Origin: Anaerolineales bacterium HSG25
Lineage (GTDB): Bacteria; Chloroflexota; Anaerolineae; 4572-78; J111
Reading direction: 5' to 3'
Length of the DNA stretch: 64,000 nucleotides
Assembly: GCA_030377865.1 (NCBI GenBank)
Contig: JAUCGA010000004.1
Span: 1 to 64,000 of the forward strand
A program made the translations under genes and the position numbers. The notes beneath the pieces are model-generated. The model ran no database searches. It had not been told where the DNA came from and saw only the letters and a program-made list of their open reading frames with translations. Shown in pieces: positions 24,977 through 34,257 of this stretch. The stretch's first letter is position 1. Each line of letters begins with the position of its first letter.

Positions 24977-26404
24977 ATGACTCAAAACTTTACCCACGAC
25001 ATGTTTTTGTCCCCTTTTAGCTGGCGTTACGGCACTACCGAGATGCGCCAAATTTGGGGAGAGGTTCACAAACGGCAGTTATGGCGACAGCTATGGGTGG
25101 CCTTGGCCGAAGCTCAACAAGGGTTTGGCCTCGTAACTCAAGAGCAGGTTGATGATTTACGCGCTCACATCGACCAGATTGACGTAGATCGTGCCCATGA
25201 GATTGAATCGGAGATTCATCATGACCTCATGGCCGAGGTTAAAACTTATGCCGAGCAGGCCAAAATTGGCGGCGGGATTATCCATTTGGGCGCGACCTCG
25301 ATGGATATTGAAGACAATGTTGACGCGCTCCGTTTGCGCGAAAGTGTTGATTTGATTTTGACCCGACTGGAGACCCTGCTGACCGAACTGGTGACCCAGA
25401 TTGAACGTTGGGCCGATACGTCGATTATCGCTTTCACCCATTTGCAACCCGCCGAGCCAAGCACAATGGGTTATCGACTCGCTCAGTATGGCTTTGATTT
25501 GTTGACCGACTGGCAAGAGCTAACCCGCATCCGAGCCGGAATTCGGGGCAAAGGATTCAAGGGCGCGGTCGGTACCTCAGCCTCGTATGGTGATTTATTG
25601 GCTGACCTCGGCGACAAATCTGCCACCCGAACCATGCCCCGTCAGCTTGAGGTAACTGTTATGCAGACGATAAACCTTGAGCCGTTTCCGGTGGCGACTC
25701 AAACCTATCCGCGTAAACAGGATTGGCTGGTACTAAACGGATTGGCCGGATTAGCTGGCTCGCTCTACAAGTTTGCTTTTGACCTGCGTTTGCTCCAGTC
25801 GCCCCCTTTGGGAGAGTGGGCCGAGCCGTTTGGCAAAAAGCAGGTCGGATCGAGCGCCATGCCCTTTAAGCGTAACCCCATCAACGCCGAAAATATCGAC
25901 AGTTTGGCTCGTTTTGTAGCCACCCTGCCTCGTGTTACATGGGATAATGCCGCTCATTCTTTGCTAGAGCGAACACTGGACGATTCAGCCAATCGACGCG
26001 AGACTTTTCCTGCCGCTTTTCTAGCTACTGACGAGATTCTGCGTCGTGGTATCCGTCTGATTCGAGATTTACAGGTTGATGAGGCCGCGCTGGCTCGTAA
26101 CTTAGAGAAGTATGGCACCTTTGCCGCCACCGAACGGGTCATGATGGCCGCAGTGAAGGCGGGCGGAGATCGGCAGGATCTGCATGAGATTATCCGAGAG
26201 CATAGCCTCAAAGCATGGGCCAAACTGGCCGCGGGTGAGCCGATTCCCTTGGTTGAGACGCTTATGCAGGATGAACGGATCACGGCTCATATACCTGCCG
26301 AGCAAGTTCGTATCTTGCTGGATGCAAATGAGTATGTCGGCGACGCACCAGATCGGGCACGGGCTTTGGTCGAACAGATTCGCACCGCGTTGTTGGGCGC
26401 GTAA
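24977..26404 (+). CDS. purB: Adenylosuccinate lyase
   Basis: 475 residues from the ATG at 24977, with AAAGGAA upstream; an earlier in-frame start at 24929 adds a non-family tail. PurB cleaves SAICAR and adenylosuccinate in purine synthesis. Seen: HIGATS-type IIHLGATSMDIEDNVDALR, TIGKRA-region HLQPAEPSTMGYRLAQYG, and the superfamily signature GSSAMPFKRNPINAENI. Residues about 280-300 carry the flexible signature loop with the catalytic serine. Not linked to the purMN operon, 13 kb away. Family C and a degenerate P palindrome follow its stop. Confidence 0.94.
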   Translation: MTQNFTHDMFLSPFSWRYGTTEMRQIWGEVHKRQLWRQLWVALAEAQQGFGLVTQEQVDDLRAHIDQIDVDRAHEIESEIHHDLMAEVKTYAEQAKIGGGIIHLGATSMDIEDNVDALRLRESVDLILTRLETLLTELVTQIERWADTSIIAFTHLQPAEPSTMGYRLAQYGFDLLTDWQELTRIRAGIRGKGFKGAVGTSASYGDLLADLGDKSATRTMPRQLEVTVMQTINLEPFPVATQTYPRKQDWLVLNGLAGLAGSLYKFAFDLRLLQSPPLGEWAEPFGKKQVGSSAMPFKRNPINAENIDSLARFVATLPRVTWDNAAHSLLERTLDDSANRRETFPAAFLATDEILRRGIRLIRDLQVDEAALARNLEKYGTFAATERVMMAAVKAGGDRQDLHEIIREHSLKAWAKLAAGEPIPLVETLMQDERITAHIPAEQVRILLDANEYVGDAPDRARALVEQIRTALLGA

Positions 26405-26411
26405 ACAAAAA

Positions 26412-26550
26412 GGCTCTTTGGGGCTTTCCGTGCAAACGTCATGATTGTGTCATCATCTTCCCGCAAGTTTAAAACTTGCGGGAAGATTGTCCCATCAAAA
26501 TATCTAATTCAGGATGCAGTTTTGAGTTGCACGGAATCTACCAAAGAACC
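26412..26550 (+). mobile_element. Family C miniature element, copy 3 (139 bp)
   Basis: Ends GGCTCTTTGGGGCTTTCCG and ATCTACCAAAGAACC. Perfect 8-bp duplication AACAAAAA at 26404-26411 and 26551-26558. The left copy begins right at the purB stop codon (TAAACAAAAA). Confidence 0.93.
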
Positions 26551-26557
26551 AACAAAA

Positions 26558-26588
26558 AGAGAGGTTAATCAAAATGATTGAACCTCTC
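26558..26588. repeat. Degenerate palindrome P
   Basis: AGAGAGGTTAATCAAAATGA...TTGAACCTCTCT; the ends match copy 2 at 17812, the centre has changed. Between purB and the convergent transporter gene, so it may act as a bidirectional terminator. Confidence 0.55.
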
Positions 26589-26618
26589 TGTGGCATCAGG
26601 ATTAAATAACAAAACGGC

Positions 26619-28532
26619 TTATCCCCAAATTAGCGGCACCAAAATAATCGAAATAACCATAAAGATGACCGCCAAGGGCAAACCACCTTTTGAGAAGTCA
26701 GCAAATTTGTAACCGCCGGGGTTTAAGACCAGCATGTTCACCGGCGAGGCAATGGGGGTGATAAAGGCGGTCGAGGCTCCCACCGCAACCATCATCATCA
26801 CTGCTCGAGGCGGTACCCCCATGTCGCTGGCCGCTTTAATGGCAATAGGAGCCAACAAAACACTGGTGGCGGTGTTACTAATAACCTGTGTAAAGGTCAC
26901 GGTGAGAATAAACATGGCTCCTAACAGTAGCACCAAATTTCCACCGACCACACTGACCATGGTGTTGGCAATTAACTCGGCTCCACCGGTCTCTTGTAGC
27001 GCGGTACTCATGGGCAACATAGCCGCAATCATTACCACACTCTCCCAACTGATGGATCGATAGGCTTGCTCCATGGTGATACATTTGGCAATCACCATAA
27101 CTAAGGCCGCAATTATCACCGCGATAACTGCCGGAACCGTTTTGGTCAGCATGAGACCCATCATCAAAAACATGGCTCCAATAGCGATAAAGGATTTTGA
27201 GTTTAACTGTACTTTGTCACCCCCCGCAATCGATTCTCCGACGACGACAAAGTTACGAGCCTCGTTTTGTAATAGCTGAACCTGTTTTTGCACTCCCGTT
27301 ACTAACAGCGCGTCCCCAAAGGCTAGTTTTTGGGTAGTATAGTCAGCGAGTGGTTGACCTCGCCGCACGACGCTTAATACCTGAACCCCATACTTACGAG
27401 CGAAGTTTGTGTGTTCTAAGGTGCGCCCAATTAAGGTAGACCGAGGAGTAATCAACACCTCAACTAGCGATAACAAGTCTTGTTCAGCCTGTAATCGCTC
27501 CTCATCTGACAAAGGATCCATGCCCAGATTATATTTTAGCGCCAAACGACTGACAGCATCCAATTCTCCTCGTAAGAGCAAGCGTTGGTTGGCCTGAATG
27601 GTAGTTTTGGCCGTTGGAGCCGTTACCGCCACAGCCTCATGTTGACTGGTGTGTCCTCGATGACGAATACGGTCGGCTATCTCTTCGATAATTTTGGGTG
27701 ATCGGCTGTCCTCTTCTTCCTCCTCATCTTCTATAGGAGGATAGTCGATGTGTAACACGCTGATTCCAAAGTCTTGCCCGATGGCGGCTTGAGCCAATGT
27801 TTTTCCAACCAGCTTGGATTCGGGGCGAACTCGTACCCGATACAGACTCTGTTCAAGCTGATACGATTGAACCAACTCCTCGGCTGACACCGAGGCTCTG
27901 GCATGGCGTTCTTTGGTCTTGTTTTCGGGTAAAAATCTACGCCCAATAAAAACGGTGTAGACCACAGCCACGATGAGCAATGGTATCCCGATTAAACTGA
28001 ATTCAAAAAAGCCCATGGGAGCTTCTCCCGCCGCTTCGAGAGCATCCGAAATGACGATGTTGGGCGGTGTTCCGATGAGGGTCAGCATGCCGCCCACATT
28101 AGCCGCCACCGCCAAGGGAATGAGCAATTTTGAGGGAGCCACATCAATCCGAATTGCCGCGGCCACAACCGCTGGAAGTAAAACTGCTACGGTTCCGGTA
28201 TTGCTCAAAAATCCAGATAACAGACCGGTTCCGGCCATCAACACAATAATCAAACTAACCTGATCCGTTCCAGCCAAACCAAGTAGTTTTTGGCTAATCC
28301 AATCGGCCACGCCGGTGCGGAACAGTCCCGCCCCAACAACAAACAGGCCAGTAATCATAATCACCGTTGAGTTTGAAAACCCGGCCAAAACTTGATTAAC
28401 CGTCAACAATCCCGTTAAATGGAGAGAGAGTAAGGCTAATAAGGCGACAATATCCATCCGGATTTTGTCAAGAACAAAGGCAAAAATCGTAATTCCCAAG
28501 ATAAGAAAAGCAATAATCATATCTTGATTCAT
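26619..28532 (-). CDS. SLC13/DASS-type permease with two TrkA-C domains
   Basis: 637 residues, start ATG preceded by CAGGAG at 7 bases. The N-terminal half has about six membrane segments (SNTGTVAVLLPAVVAAAIRI, LTLIGTPPNIVISDALEAAG with the SNT- and PPN-type motifs of the ion transporter superfamily). A central cytosolic part of about 220-425 contains two RCK_C/TrkA-C domains (ESKLVGKTLAQAAIGQDFGI; RSTLIGRTLEHTNFARKYGV). The C-terminal half again spans the membrane (VISNTATSVLLAPIAIKAAS, FITPIASPVNMLVLNPGGY). Such proteins import dicarboxylates, sulfate or similar anions with Na+ or H+; TrkA-C domains probably gate by a bound ligand. Substrate not determinable. Confidence 0.9.
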   Translation of the reverse strand: MNQDMIIAFLILGITIFAFVLDKIRMDIVALLALLSLHLTGLLTVNQVLAGFSNSTVIMITGLFVVGAGLFRTGVADWISQKLLGLAGTDQVSLIIVLMAGTGLLSGFLSNTGTVAVLLPAVVAAAIRIDVAPSKLLIPLAVAANVGGMLTLIGTPPNIVISDALEAAGEAPMGFFEFSLIGIPLLIVAVVYTVFIGRRFLPENKTKERHARASVSAEELVQSYQLEQSLYRVRVRPESKLVGKTLAQAAIGQDFGISVLHIDYPPIEDEEEEEDSRSPKIIEEIADRIRHRGHTSQHEAVAVTAPTAKTTIQANQRLLLRGELDAVSRLALKYNLGMDPLSDEERLQAEQDLLSLVEVLITPRSTLIGRTLEHTNFARKYGVQVLSVVRRGQPLADYTTQKLAFGDALLVTGVQKQVQLLQNEARNFVVVGESIAGGDKVQLNSKSFIAIGAMFLMMGLMLTKTVPAVIAVIIAALVMVIAKCITMEQAYRSISWESVVMIAAMLPMSTALQETGGAELIANTMVSVVGGNLVLLLGAMFILTVTFTQVISNTATSVLLAPIAIKAASDMGVPPRAVMMMVAVGASTAFITPIASPVNMLVLNPGGYKFADFSKGGLPLAVIFMVISIILVPLIWG

Positions 28533-28567
28533 AAAAAACTCCTGTGTGATATGTGTCTGTCAACTAT

Positions 28568-28635
28568 GGCAGTTCCAGAAAAATAACCCTCCAAGAAGCG
28601 TTGGAACGTTGGAAGAATTTAAGAGTGGAACTGCC
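28568..28635. mobile_element. Short E-type element (68 bp)
   Basis: Ends GGCAGTTCCAGAAAAATAA and AAGAGTGGAACTGCC, flanked by TAT on both sides (28565-28567, 28636-28638). Internal AAGAAGCGTTGGAACGTTGG is the empty form of the hairpin-bearing element at 16164. Confidence 0.75.
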
Positions 28636-28724
28636 TATCAGTGACGTAGGATTTAAAAATCCAACAGAGTATACTCCTTTTTCTAAAAGAAACAACATCA
28701 CTAGGAATCGGGATTAATTAAGTT

Positions 28725-28830
28725 GCGCGTCCCTGCGCGCTTGCACATAAGAATGAATTCTTATGCTGATACAAGAAACCTGCTTAAGCAGGTTTTCCGT
28801 TTAAGACGCTGATTTCAATCAGCGGTCATA
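28725..28830. repeat. Repeat G, copy 2
   Basis: AAACCTGCTTAAGCAGGTTT, then GACGCTGATTTCAATCAGCG, the same pair of hairpins as near 22400, bounded by AAGTTG/CAACTT-type arms. Confidence 0.65.
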
Positions 28831-28875
28831 AGCACAACTTAATTAATGCTCATTTCTACAAATTTTAATGAATCT

Positions 28876-28976
28876 GTGGTGGTCAAGATGATGTTGGAGT
28901 GCAATGGGTTCAGCCATTGCTTTTGGCAACGGCTAAACCCGTTGCACTCCATTTTCAACATCAAGCTGACCACCAC
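28876..28976 (+). mobile_element. Family H miniature element, copy 1 (101 bp)
   Basis: Ends GTGGTGGTCAAGATGATG and CATCAAGCTGACCACCAC; inner hairpin GGAGTGCAATGGGTTCAGCC. Flanking stretches at 28859-28875 and 28977-28993 agree at 14 of 17 bases, and the right one is the 3' end of mutL. Confidence 0.82.
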
Positions 28977-28982
28977 AAAATC

Positions 28983-30833
28983 TTAATGAATCCGGCCAAA
29001 TTGCCGCGCTAACTCATTAACACTCAAATGAATCATGGTCGGGCGACCATGCGGGCAGGTGCGGGGCGCAGTGGTCGCTTCGAGTTGGCGCACCAGTTCT
29101 CGCATCTCTTCCGGGGACAGGATTTGTCCCCCCTTAATGGAGGCTCGTTTGCAGACGGTAATAGCGATTTTCTCATGAATCTCTTTGGCGAGGGGAATAG
29201 CCCCATCGGCCATCTCGTCTAAAATATCGACCAGTGCTTTGGCCGGTTCGGCTTGCCCCAAGATTTCAGGCACCGCTCGCAGGCGATAGGTGTTCCCACC
29301 AAACGGTTCAATCTCAAAGCCAACTTCAGTTAAGGCGCTTAACTCAGCTTCGACAATCGCCGAATGGACAGGGCTTAAGTCGAGAATAAGTGGCTCTAGC
29401 AACTGTTGCCGAATCACCTCAGCCTTGGCCTTTTGGGCAGTCATCTTCTCATACAAAATCCGTTCATGGGCCGCATGTTGATCAATCAGATATAGCCCAT
29501 CCGGCCCCTCGGCGATGATATACATCTGCTGAACCTGTCCCACTACTCGCATCATGGGCATCCTCGATTCGGGATCACCGGGTAAAGACATCAGTTCCTG
29601 TTTACCGCTATCTCCCTCTAAATCGAGCGTGCGTTGTATCTCCAAACCGAACTGACTCATCTCGGCTCGATTGCGGTTCTCCGCGCCAAAGTGGGGTGGT
29701 TGCCAAGGAGTCTTCCCTCCAGAGCCATGCCCGCCCACATGCTCTCCGTGCCCATGTCCATCAGCCCCCGGAGTCTGAAACGAGGCGATGGGCGCTTGCT
29801 CCGTCACCACCGCCCGTACCGCCCGTTGCACCGCCGAAAAAACAGCCCGTTGCTCCTGAAACTTGACCTCGGCTTTGGTGGGATGCACATTCACATCAAC
29901 CAAGGCCGGATCAAGGTCGATATTTAGCACCGCCACCGGAAATCGTCCGACGGGCAAAAAAGTATGGTAGGCTTGAATGACCGCTTGATTAAGCGAACGG
30001 TCTTGAATCCAGCGCTTGTTGACAAAGAAGACAATCTGGTTGCGCGTTCCTCGGTGCAGAGAGGGAGTGCCAACATAGCCGTAAACAGTCGGCGATTGTA
30101 AGTTAACGCGACCCTGTTCGTCAACATCATGCTCGATCCCCATCTCCTGCTCAACCTCACCGACAGGTAACATTTCGCGAGCCGTCTCTAGGCCAAAGAC
30201 CGAAATCAGGGCATCGAGCAGTTTGCCACTGCCATTAGTTTGGAAGACGGTGCGACTCTCGGTTTGCAAACTAAAACGGACATGGGGATAAGCCAAAGCA
30301 TAGTGGGAGACCACACGGTAAATGTGGCCTGCTTCGGTGGCATCGGCCTTAAGAAACTTGAGCCGAGCCGGAACGTTGTAGAACAGATTCTCGACGCTGA
30401 TACTGGTTCCGGCAGGCGCGCCAGCCGAACCTAGCCCAGTTTGATGACTGCCCTCAATCCGAATCCGCGTCGCCGCAGTTTGACTAAGCGGACGAGAAAC
30501 GCAGGTCAACTGCGACACCGCGGCCACCGAAGCTAACGCCTCGCCCCGAAAGCCCAAAGTTTTGACACGGGTCAACTCTTCAATTGAGGTCAATTTGCTA
30601 GTCGCATGGCGCGAGAAAGCAAGCGGTAGCTCGGCCTCCACAATGCCTCGCCCGTCATCCATGACCCGCATGAGTTGTTTACCCCCTTTACGGCTATCGA
30701 CCTTAATTGTCTTGGCTCCCGCGTCGATGGCGTTTTCGACCAACTCCTTAATCACGGAAGCCGGACGTTCGACCACCTCTCCGGCGGCGATTTTATTGGC
30801 TACATCTATGGGTAATACTCGAATTGTGGTCAT
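28983..30833 (-). CDS. mutL: DNA mismatch repair endonuclease MutL
   Basis: 616 residues, full length. N-terminal GHKL ATPase: IAAGEVVERPASVIKELVEN, DAGAKTIKV, DDGRGI, TLGFRGEALASVAAVS. A transducer domain with VDVNVHPTKAEVKF follows. The C-terminal dimerisation domain has the endonuclease motif DQHAAHERILYE and CPHGRPT, so this MutL is predicted to nick DNA itself, as in bacteria lacking MutH. A Gly/His-rich linker (HGHGEHVGGHGSGG, about 350-365) separates the halves. It acts with MutS, not found here. A family H insertion lies exactly at the stop codon side. Confidence 0.95.
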   Translation of the reverse strand: MTTIRVLPIDVANKIAAGEVVERPASVIKELVENAIDAGAKTIKVDSRKGGKQLMRVMDDGRGIVEAELPLAFSRHATSKLTSIEELTRVKTLGFRGEALASVAAVSQLTCVSRPLSQTAATRIRIEGSHQTGLGSAGAPAGTSISVENLFYNVPARLKFLKADATEAGHIYRVVSHYALAYPHVRFSLQTESRTVFQTNGSGKLLDALISVFGLETAREMLPVGEVEQEMGIEHDVDEQGRVNLQSPTVYGYVGTPSLHRGTRNQIVFFVNKRWIQDRSLNQAVIQAYHTFLPVGRFPVAVLNIDLDPALVDVNVHPTKAEVKFQEQRAVFSAVQRAVRAVVTEQAPIASFQTPGADGHGHGEHVGGHGSGGKTPWQPPHFGAENRNRAEMSQFGLEIQRTLDLEGDSGKQELMSLPGDPESRMPMMRVVGQVQQMYIIAEGPDGLYLIDQHAAHERILYEKMTAQKAKAEVIRQQLLEPLILDLSPVHSAIVEAELSALTEVGFEIEPFGGNTYRLRAVPEILGQAEPAKALVDILDEMADGAIPLAKEIHEKIAITVCKRASIKGGQILSPEEMRELVRQLEATTAPRTCPHGRPTMIHLSVNELARQFGRIH

Positions 30834-30882
30834 ACGGTTTTATTCCCTCACTAAGTAACTGTTCAAAAGTTTTACGGACTTA

Positions 30883-31041
30883 GGCAGTTCCAGAATTTAA
30901 AACCTCCCAAAACCATTGTGACACTCTACCCCCTCCCAGCCTCCCCCTGCCAGGGGGAGGAGCCACTTCCCCCCTAGCAGGGGGGACTGAGGGGGGTAGA
31001 GACTTTGCTCAATTTGGGAGATTTATTTTCTTGGAATTGCC
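30883..31041 (+). mobile_element. Family E miniature element, copy 2 (159 bp)
   Basis: Ends GGCAGTTCCAGAATTTAAAA and TTTCTTGGAATTGCC; flanked by TTA on both sides (30880-30882, 31042-31044). Confidence 0.9.
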
Positions 31042-31241
31042 TTATCTCCTCCGAGGTATGCAGTTTTCCTCGGAGGTGTTCCGTAGAATTTATGCTCACC
31101 TACTTAGTTATGAATGGATAGTTTAATTGTTTTTAATAGAACAGGAAATTTCTTCATCCATTTTTGACCAATCGTATGCTTGCTCGTATCATGCACCTGT
31201 TGCCAAACAGTTTGGCAACAACTAATTTTATAAAAGAGAGG

Positions 31242-31331
31242 TAAAAGTTCAGTAAAGTAGCCCTAGAAACCCGATTTCTTTAAGAAATCGGGTTTCTGAC
31301 ACTCTTTCTGGCGAGTTCACTGAATATTTAC
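31242..31331 (-). mobile_element. Family B miniature element, copy 4
   Basis: Ends GTAAAAGTTCAGTAAAG and CACTGAATATTTAC; perfect 8-bp duplication AAAGAGAG on both sides. The right copy of the duplication (31332-31339) is the likely ribosome-binding region of the next gene (GAGAG, 5-6 bases from ATG). Confidence 0.88.
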
Positions 31332-31344
31332 AAAGAGAGTAACT

Positions 31345-32184
31345 ATGACCAGTAAAATACCAAGCATTCATCAAGTATTGGCTAAAAAAGTCATGGGCTA
31401 TTATCAGCAACTACCCCAAGTTAAAGCCATTGCGTTATCTGGCTCGCAAGTGAACCGTGTGGCCGACAGCAGTTCCGACATCGACCTGTACGTCTACCAC
31501 ACCGAGCCGATTGCCATGTCAGAACGAGAACGTATCGTGGCCGAATCTGGCTCGATTCGGGCCGATGTCGGCATGACCTTTTGGGGGCCGGGTGACGAGT
31601 GGGTCGATGCAGTGACTGGCATTGGCGTGGATGTCATTTATTGGGAGACAGCTTGGATTGAGGAGCAAATTGATCGAGTGTTGCTTCATCATCAACCGAG
31701 TGTGGGGTATAGCACCGCGTTTTGGCATACTATCCGTAACTCGCAAATTATTCATGACCCTGATGGCTGGTTTACCGCATTGGTCGAAAAGGCGCAACAA
31801 GACTATCCAGAACCACTACGACAGGCGATTATCACTCACAATTATCCGCTATTACGGCAGGTGATTCCAGCCTACTTCAACCAAATCAAAAAAGCAATTC
31901 AGCGTGATGATCCGGTCAGTGTTAATCATCGAGTAGCCGAATTTTTTGCCAGTTATTTTGATGTGCTATTCGCCCTCAACCGTTTGCCTCATCCGGGTGA
32001 AAAGCGCCTTCTCAAAATTGCCACCGAACGATGTCACAAACAGCCCACCGACATGGTCGAGCAGATTACCTCGATTCTGCGATTGAGTGGTATTACCGAT
32101 GAGGCGATTCTGGGGCACATCAACAATCTGGTTGATGGCTTGGACGCGGTGATGGTAGCGGAAGGATTTGAGGTGGCTCTCTAG
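31345..32184 (+). CDS. Nucleotidyltransferase-fold protein (DUF4037-like)
   Basis: 279 residues. The N-terminal domain has the pol-beta type nucleotidyltransferase signature: ALSGSQVNRVADSSSDIDLYVY (Gly-Ser and the Asp-x-Asp metal pair) and a possible third acid in GIGVDVIYWE. The C-terminal half is helical (QAIITHNYPLLRQVIPAYFN, SVNHRVAEFFASYFDVLFAL, KQPTDMVEQITSIL), as in DUF4037/aminoglycoside-type NTases. Substrate unknown. The stop codon lies within the likely left end of a C-type element (GGCTCTCTAG), so the original C terminus may have been changed. A family B duplication supplies its ribosome site. Confidence 0.8.
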   Translation: MTSKIPSIHQVLAKKVMGYYQQLPQVKAIALSGSQVNRVADSSSDIDLYVYHTEPIAMSERERIVAESGSIRADVGMTFWGPGDEWVDAVTGIGVDVIYWETAWIEEQIDRVLLHHQPSVGYSTAFWHTIRNSQIIHDPDGWFTALVEKAQQDYPEPLRQAIITHNYPLLRQVIPAYFNQIKKAIQRDDPVSVNHRVAEFFASYFDVLFALNRLPHPGEKRLLKIATERCHKQPTDMVEQITSILRLSGITDEAILGHINNLVDGLDAVMVAEGFEVAL

Positions 32185-32341
32185 GAGTTTTCGTGCAAAA
32201 TTCCATTCGTAGTAAAATTCTCGCAGAGGCGCGGAGACGCAGAGTTTTTATGCTTTTCTCTGCGCCTTTGCGTCTCCGCGAGAGTATTTTTTTCTACTTA
32301 AAAAATCAAGAATTGTTTTGCACAGAATATCCCATAGAACC
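32175..32341. repeat. Probable diverged C-type element carrying a CGCAGAGGCGCGGAGA palindrome
   Basis: Ends GGCTCTCTAGGAGTTTTCG...TGCAA and TTGCACAGAATATCCCATAG...AACC resemble family C ends. The inner palindrome CGCGGAGACGCAGAG/CTCTGCGCC...TCTCCGCGAG is unlike C. No 8-bp duplication is seen, so this is a weaker call. Confidence 0.5.
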
Positions 32342-32553
32342 ACAAAATTCTCCACCAGTGGCGAGATCATTTAAGCCGACAACATAAACGGAGTCGTTTT
32401 GCCAAAAAATTTAAATCTTTATAATATTAGTAAGCATTTTTATTTGGGCAGTTCCAGAAAAATAAATCTTCCAAACAACCCACTGATTGAATTTACAGGG
32501 CAAGGTCGATTTTGGGAAATTTTAAAAGTTGGAATTGCCTTAAGGAGTAGAGA
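32185..32553. other. Spacer with two repeat elements
   Basis: No gene supported. Holds the C-type element (to 32341) and a short E-type element (32447-32539) that ends 14 bp before the sugar transferase start. Confidence 0.65.
32447..32539. mobile_element. E-type element (93 bp)
   Basis: Ends GGCAGTTCCAGAAAAATAAA and AAAGTTGGAATTGCC. Flanks TTG and TTA. Internal ACTGATTGAATTTACAGGGC is related to the repeat G region near 22370. Confidence 0.7.
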
Positions 32554-34011
32554 ATGGCCCTTTCAGAGAACAAATTGACTGCCTTGTCTCCAGCCCGATT
32601 GTTACGACGAGGTTTCAATTCGCGGCCCACTTTAATTGAGCGAAAAGCTATTTTATGTTTGGTTGATATTTTAATTGCCCTCGCGGCCTGTTTTGGAGCC
32701 TTATGGTTGTGGAGTTTTACCCGTTTAGAAGCCTTTAATTTAGTCTATATTCAAAGTCACGCCCAATGGCTGGTTTCATTAGTAATCATCTGGATATTTT
32801 TAGCCTGGGTGTTCGATTTGTATCACCTACAACTCGTCAACAAACCCACTGTAGCCGTGTTTCGGCTGGTAGGTATTGCCAGCGTTGTCTTATTTGGTTA
32901 TTTATTGGTGTTTTTTACCCTTGCTCATCAGGGTATACTACCACGTTTGCCCTTTTTGTATTTTTTGGCACTTACAACGGTGGGAATTGCCGTTTGGCGA
33001 TGGGGTTATAGTGAAGTTTGGGGTCGAACGGTTTTCCGTCAACGCCTGTTGATAATCGGCTCTGGTTGGGCCGGACAAACAATCGCCAAGGCTATTCAAG
33101 AATATCCGCATCATTTCGATATCCTCGGTTTTATTGACGATGATGATACCGTCCCCAAAACAGATATTGACGGTTTGCCTATTTTTGGTACTGTCACCAG
33201 TTTGCTTGATATTGCTCGTCTCCATGAAGCCGATGCCGTTGTGTGCGCCATTCCTCACAACCTACACCCTAACGCCTTTCAGGCTCTTTTAGACGGTCAA
33301 GCTAGTGGCCTACCCGTTATCCAAATGGCGACCTTCTATGAGGAGCTAACTGGTCGAGTGCCAGTTCAGCATGTACGAAACGACTGGCTGTTACCTATTG
33401 AAGCCACCAATAGTCAAGTTTCATTAGCCTACCATCTGTTTGTCCGTCTGTTTGATGTTGGCTTCAGCTTAATCGGTGGCTTGGTTTTCCTCTTCATCGG
33501 GCCAATCATCGCCATGTTGATAAAACTTGACTCTGCCGGGCCGATTTTTTATCGTCAGATACGTTCAGGTAAAGGCGGTCAGCCGTTTGAGTTGATAAAG
33601 TTTCGTTCAATGTCCACCGATGCTGAAAAGGGAACTGGCGCACAATGGGCCGTTGACAATGATCCTCGAGTTACTCGCATCGGTCGCTTTTTACGGGTTA
33701 GCCGTCTCGACGAACTGCCCCAGATACTCAATATTTTACGAGGTGATCTCCATTTTATCGGCCCCCGACCCGAACGCCCTGAATTTGTAGAGCAGTTAGA
33801 GCAGGAAATTCCCTTTTATCGAGCTAGATTGGTTATGCGTCCGGGCTTAACTGGGTGGGCACAGGTCAAATATCGGTACGGTAGCACTGTCGAAGACGCT
33901 CTGATGAAGTTGCAATATGATCTATACTATATCAAAAATCGCTCAATATGGCTCGATCTGCTAATTATGGTTCGTACGGTTGTGGTCGTATTCACCTTTA
34001 AAGGTACCTGA
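32554..34011 (+). CDS. Polyprenyl-phosphate sugar-1-phosphate transferase (WcaJ/EpsE-like)
   Basis: 485 residues. Five predicted membrane segments: four in about 35-150 and one about 290-315. A Rossmann-like CoA_binding_3 region lies between (LIIGSGWAGQTIAKAI, DILGFIDDDDTVP). The C-terminal transferase domain has the family motifs FRSMSTDAEKGTG, RVTRIGRFLRVSRLDELPQI, LRGDLHFIGPRPERPEFVE, RARLVMRPGLTGWAQV and DLYYIKNRS. These enzymes move hexose-1-phosphate from a UDP-sugar to undecaprenyl phosphate and start exopolysaccharide or O-unit synthesis. TAAGGAG precedes the ATG at 9 bases. It heads a group with two large membrane proteins, suggesting surface polysaccharide production. Confidence 0.93.
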   Translation: MALSENKLTALSPARLLRRGFNSRPTLIERKAILCLVDILIALAACFGALWLWSFTRLEAFNLVYIQSHAQWLVSLVIIWIFLAWVFDLYHLQLVNKPTVAVFRLVGIASVVLFGYLLVFFTLAHQGILPRLPFLYFLALTTVGIAVWRWGYSEVWGRTVFRQRLLIIGSGWAGQTIAKAIQEYPHHFDILGFIDDDDTVPKTDIDGLPIFGTVTSLLDIARLHEADAVVCAIPHNLHPNAFQALLDGQASGLPVIQMATFYEELTGRVPVQHVRNDWLLPIEATNSQVSLAYHLFVRLFDVGFSLIGGLVFLFIGPIIAMLIKLDSAGPIFYRQIRSGKGGQPFELIKFRSMSTDAEKGTGAQWAVDNDPRVTRIGRFLRVSRLDELPQILNILRGDLHFIGPRPERPEFVEQLEQEIPFYRARLVMRPGLTGWAQVKYRYGSTVEDALMKLQYDLYYIKNRSIWLDLLIMVRTVVVVFTFKGT

Positions 34012-34035
34012 TAAATTATTTACGGAATAAATAGA

Positions 34036-34074
34036 AATAGACCCTAAAGAAATTAAAACTCTTTAGGGTCTATT
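34036..34074 (+). terminator. Terminator-like hairpin after the sugar transferase gene
   Basis: A perfect 14-bp stem AATAGACCCTAAAG/CTTTAGGGTCTATT with an AT loop, 24 bp after the stop. There is no following T tract, so termination efficiency is uncertain. Confidence 0.45.
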
Positions 34075-34100
34075 CGCGTGGGAAAGAACCAAAACTATTA

Positions 34101-34228
34101 GACATGTTCGGGAATAACTAATCGTCTCATAAAAACTTAAAATCGAGATTCACGGAGTGCAAAAGCTTCTTGCTTTTGCATGTTTGTTTCTGGCAAAAGC
34201 AAGAAGCTTTTGCACTCCGTGAATTTGG
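34101..34228 (-). mobile_element. Family A element with eroded right end
   Basis: Left end GACATGTTCGGGAATAACT preceded by TA; hairpin GGAGTGCAAAAGCTTCTTGC/GCAAGAAGCTTTTGCACTCC perfect. The right end is lost before the next gene. Confidence 0.8.
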
Positions 34229-34257
34229 TAAAAATCCCCCATTTTTAAAATTGACCC

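Larger units (their letters stand above)
28533..28982. other. Spacer with short E-type element, repeat G and family H
   Basis: No gene supported. The gap separates the transporter gene from the 3' end of mutL and holds elements at 28568-28635, about 28725-28830 and 28876-28976. Confidence 0.7.
30834..31344. other. Spacer with family E and family B elements
   Basis: No gene supported. Family E 30883-31041, then CTCCTCCGAGG/CCTCGGAGG hairpin (about 31045-31080), then family B 31242-31331 directly upstream of the next gene. Confidence 0.7.
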
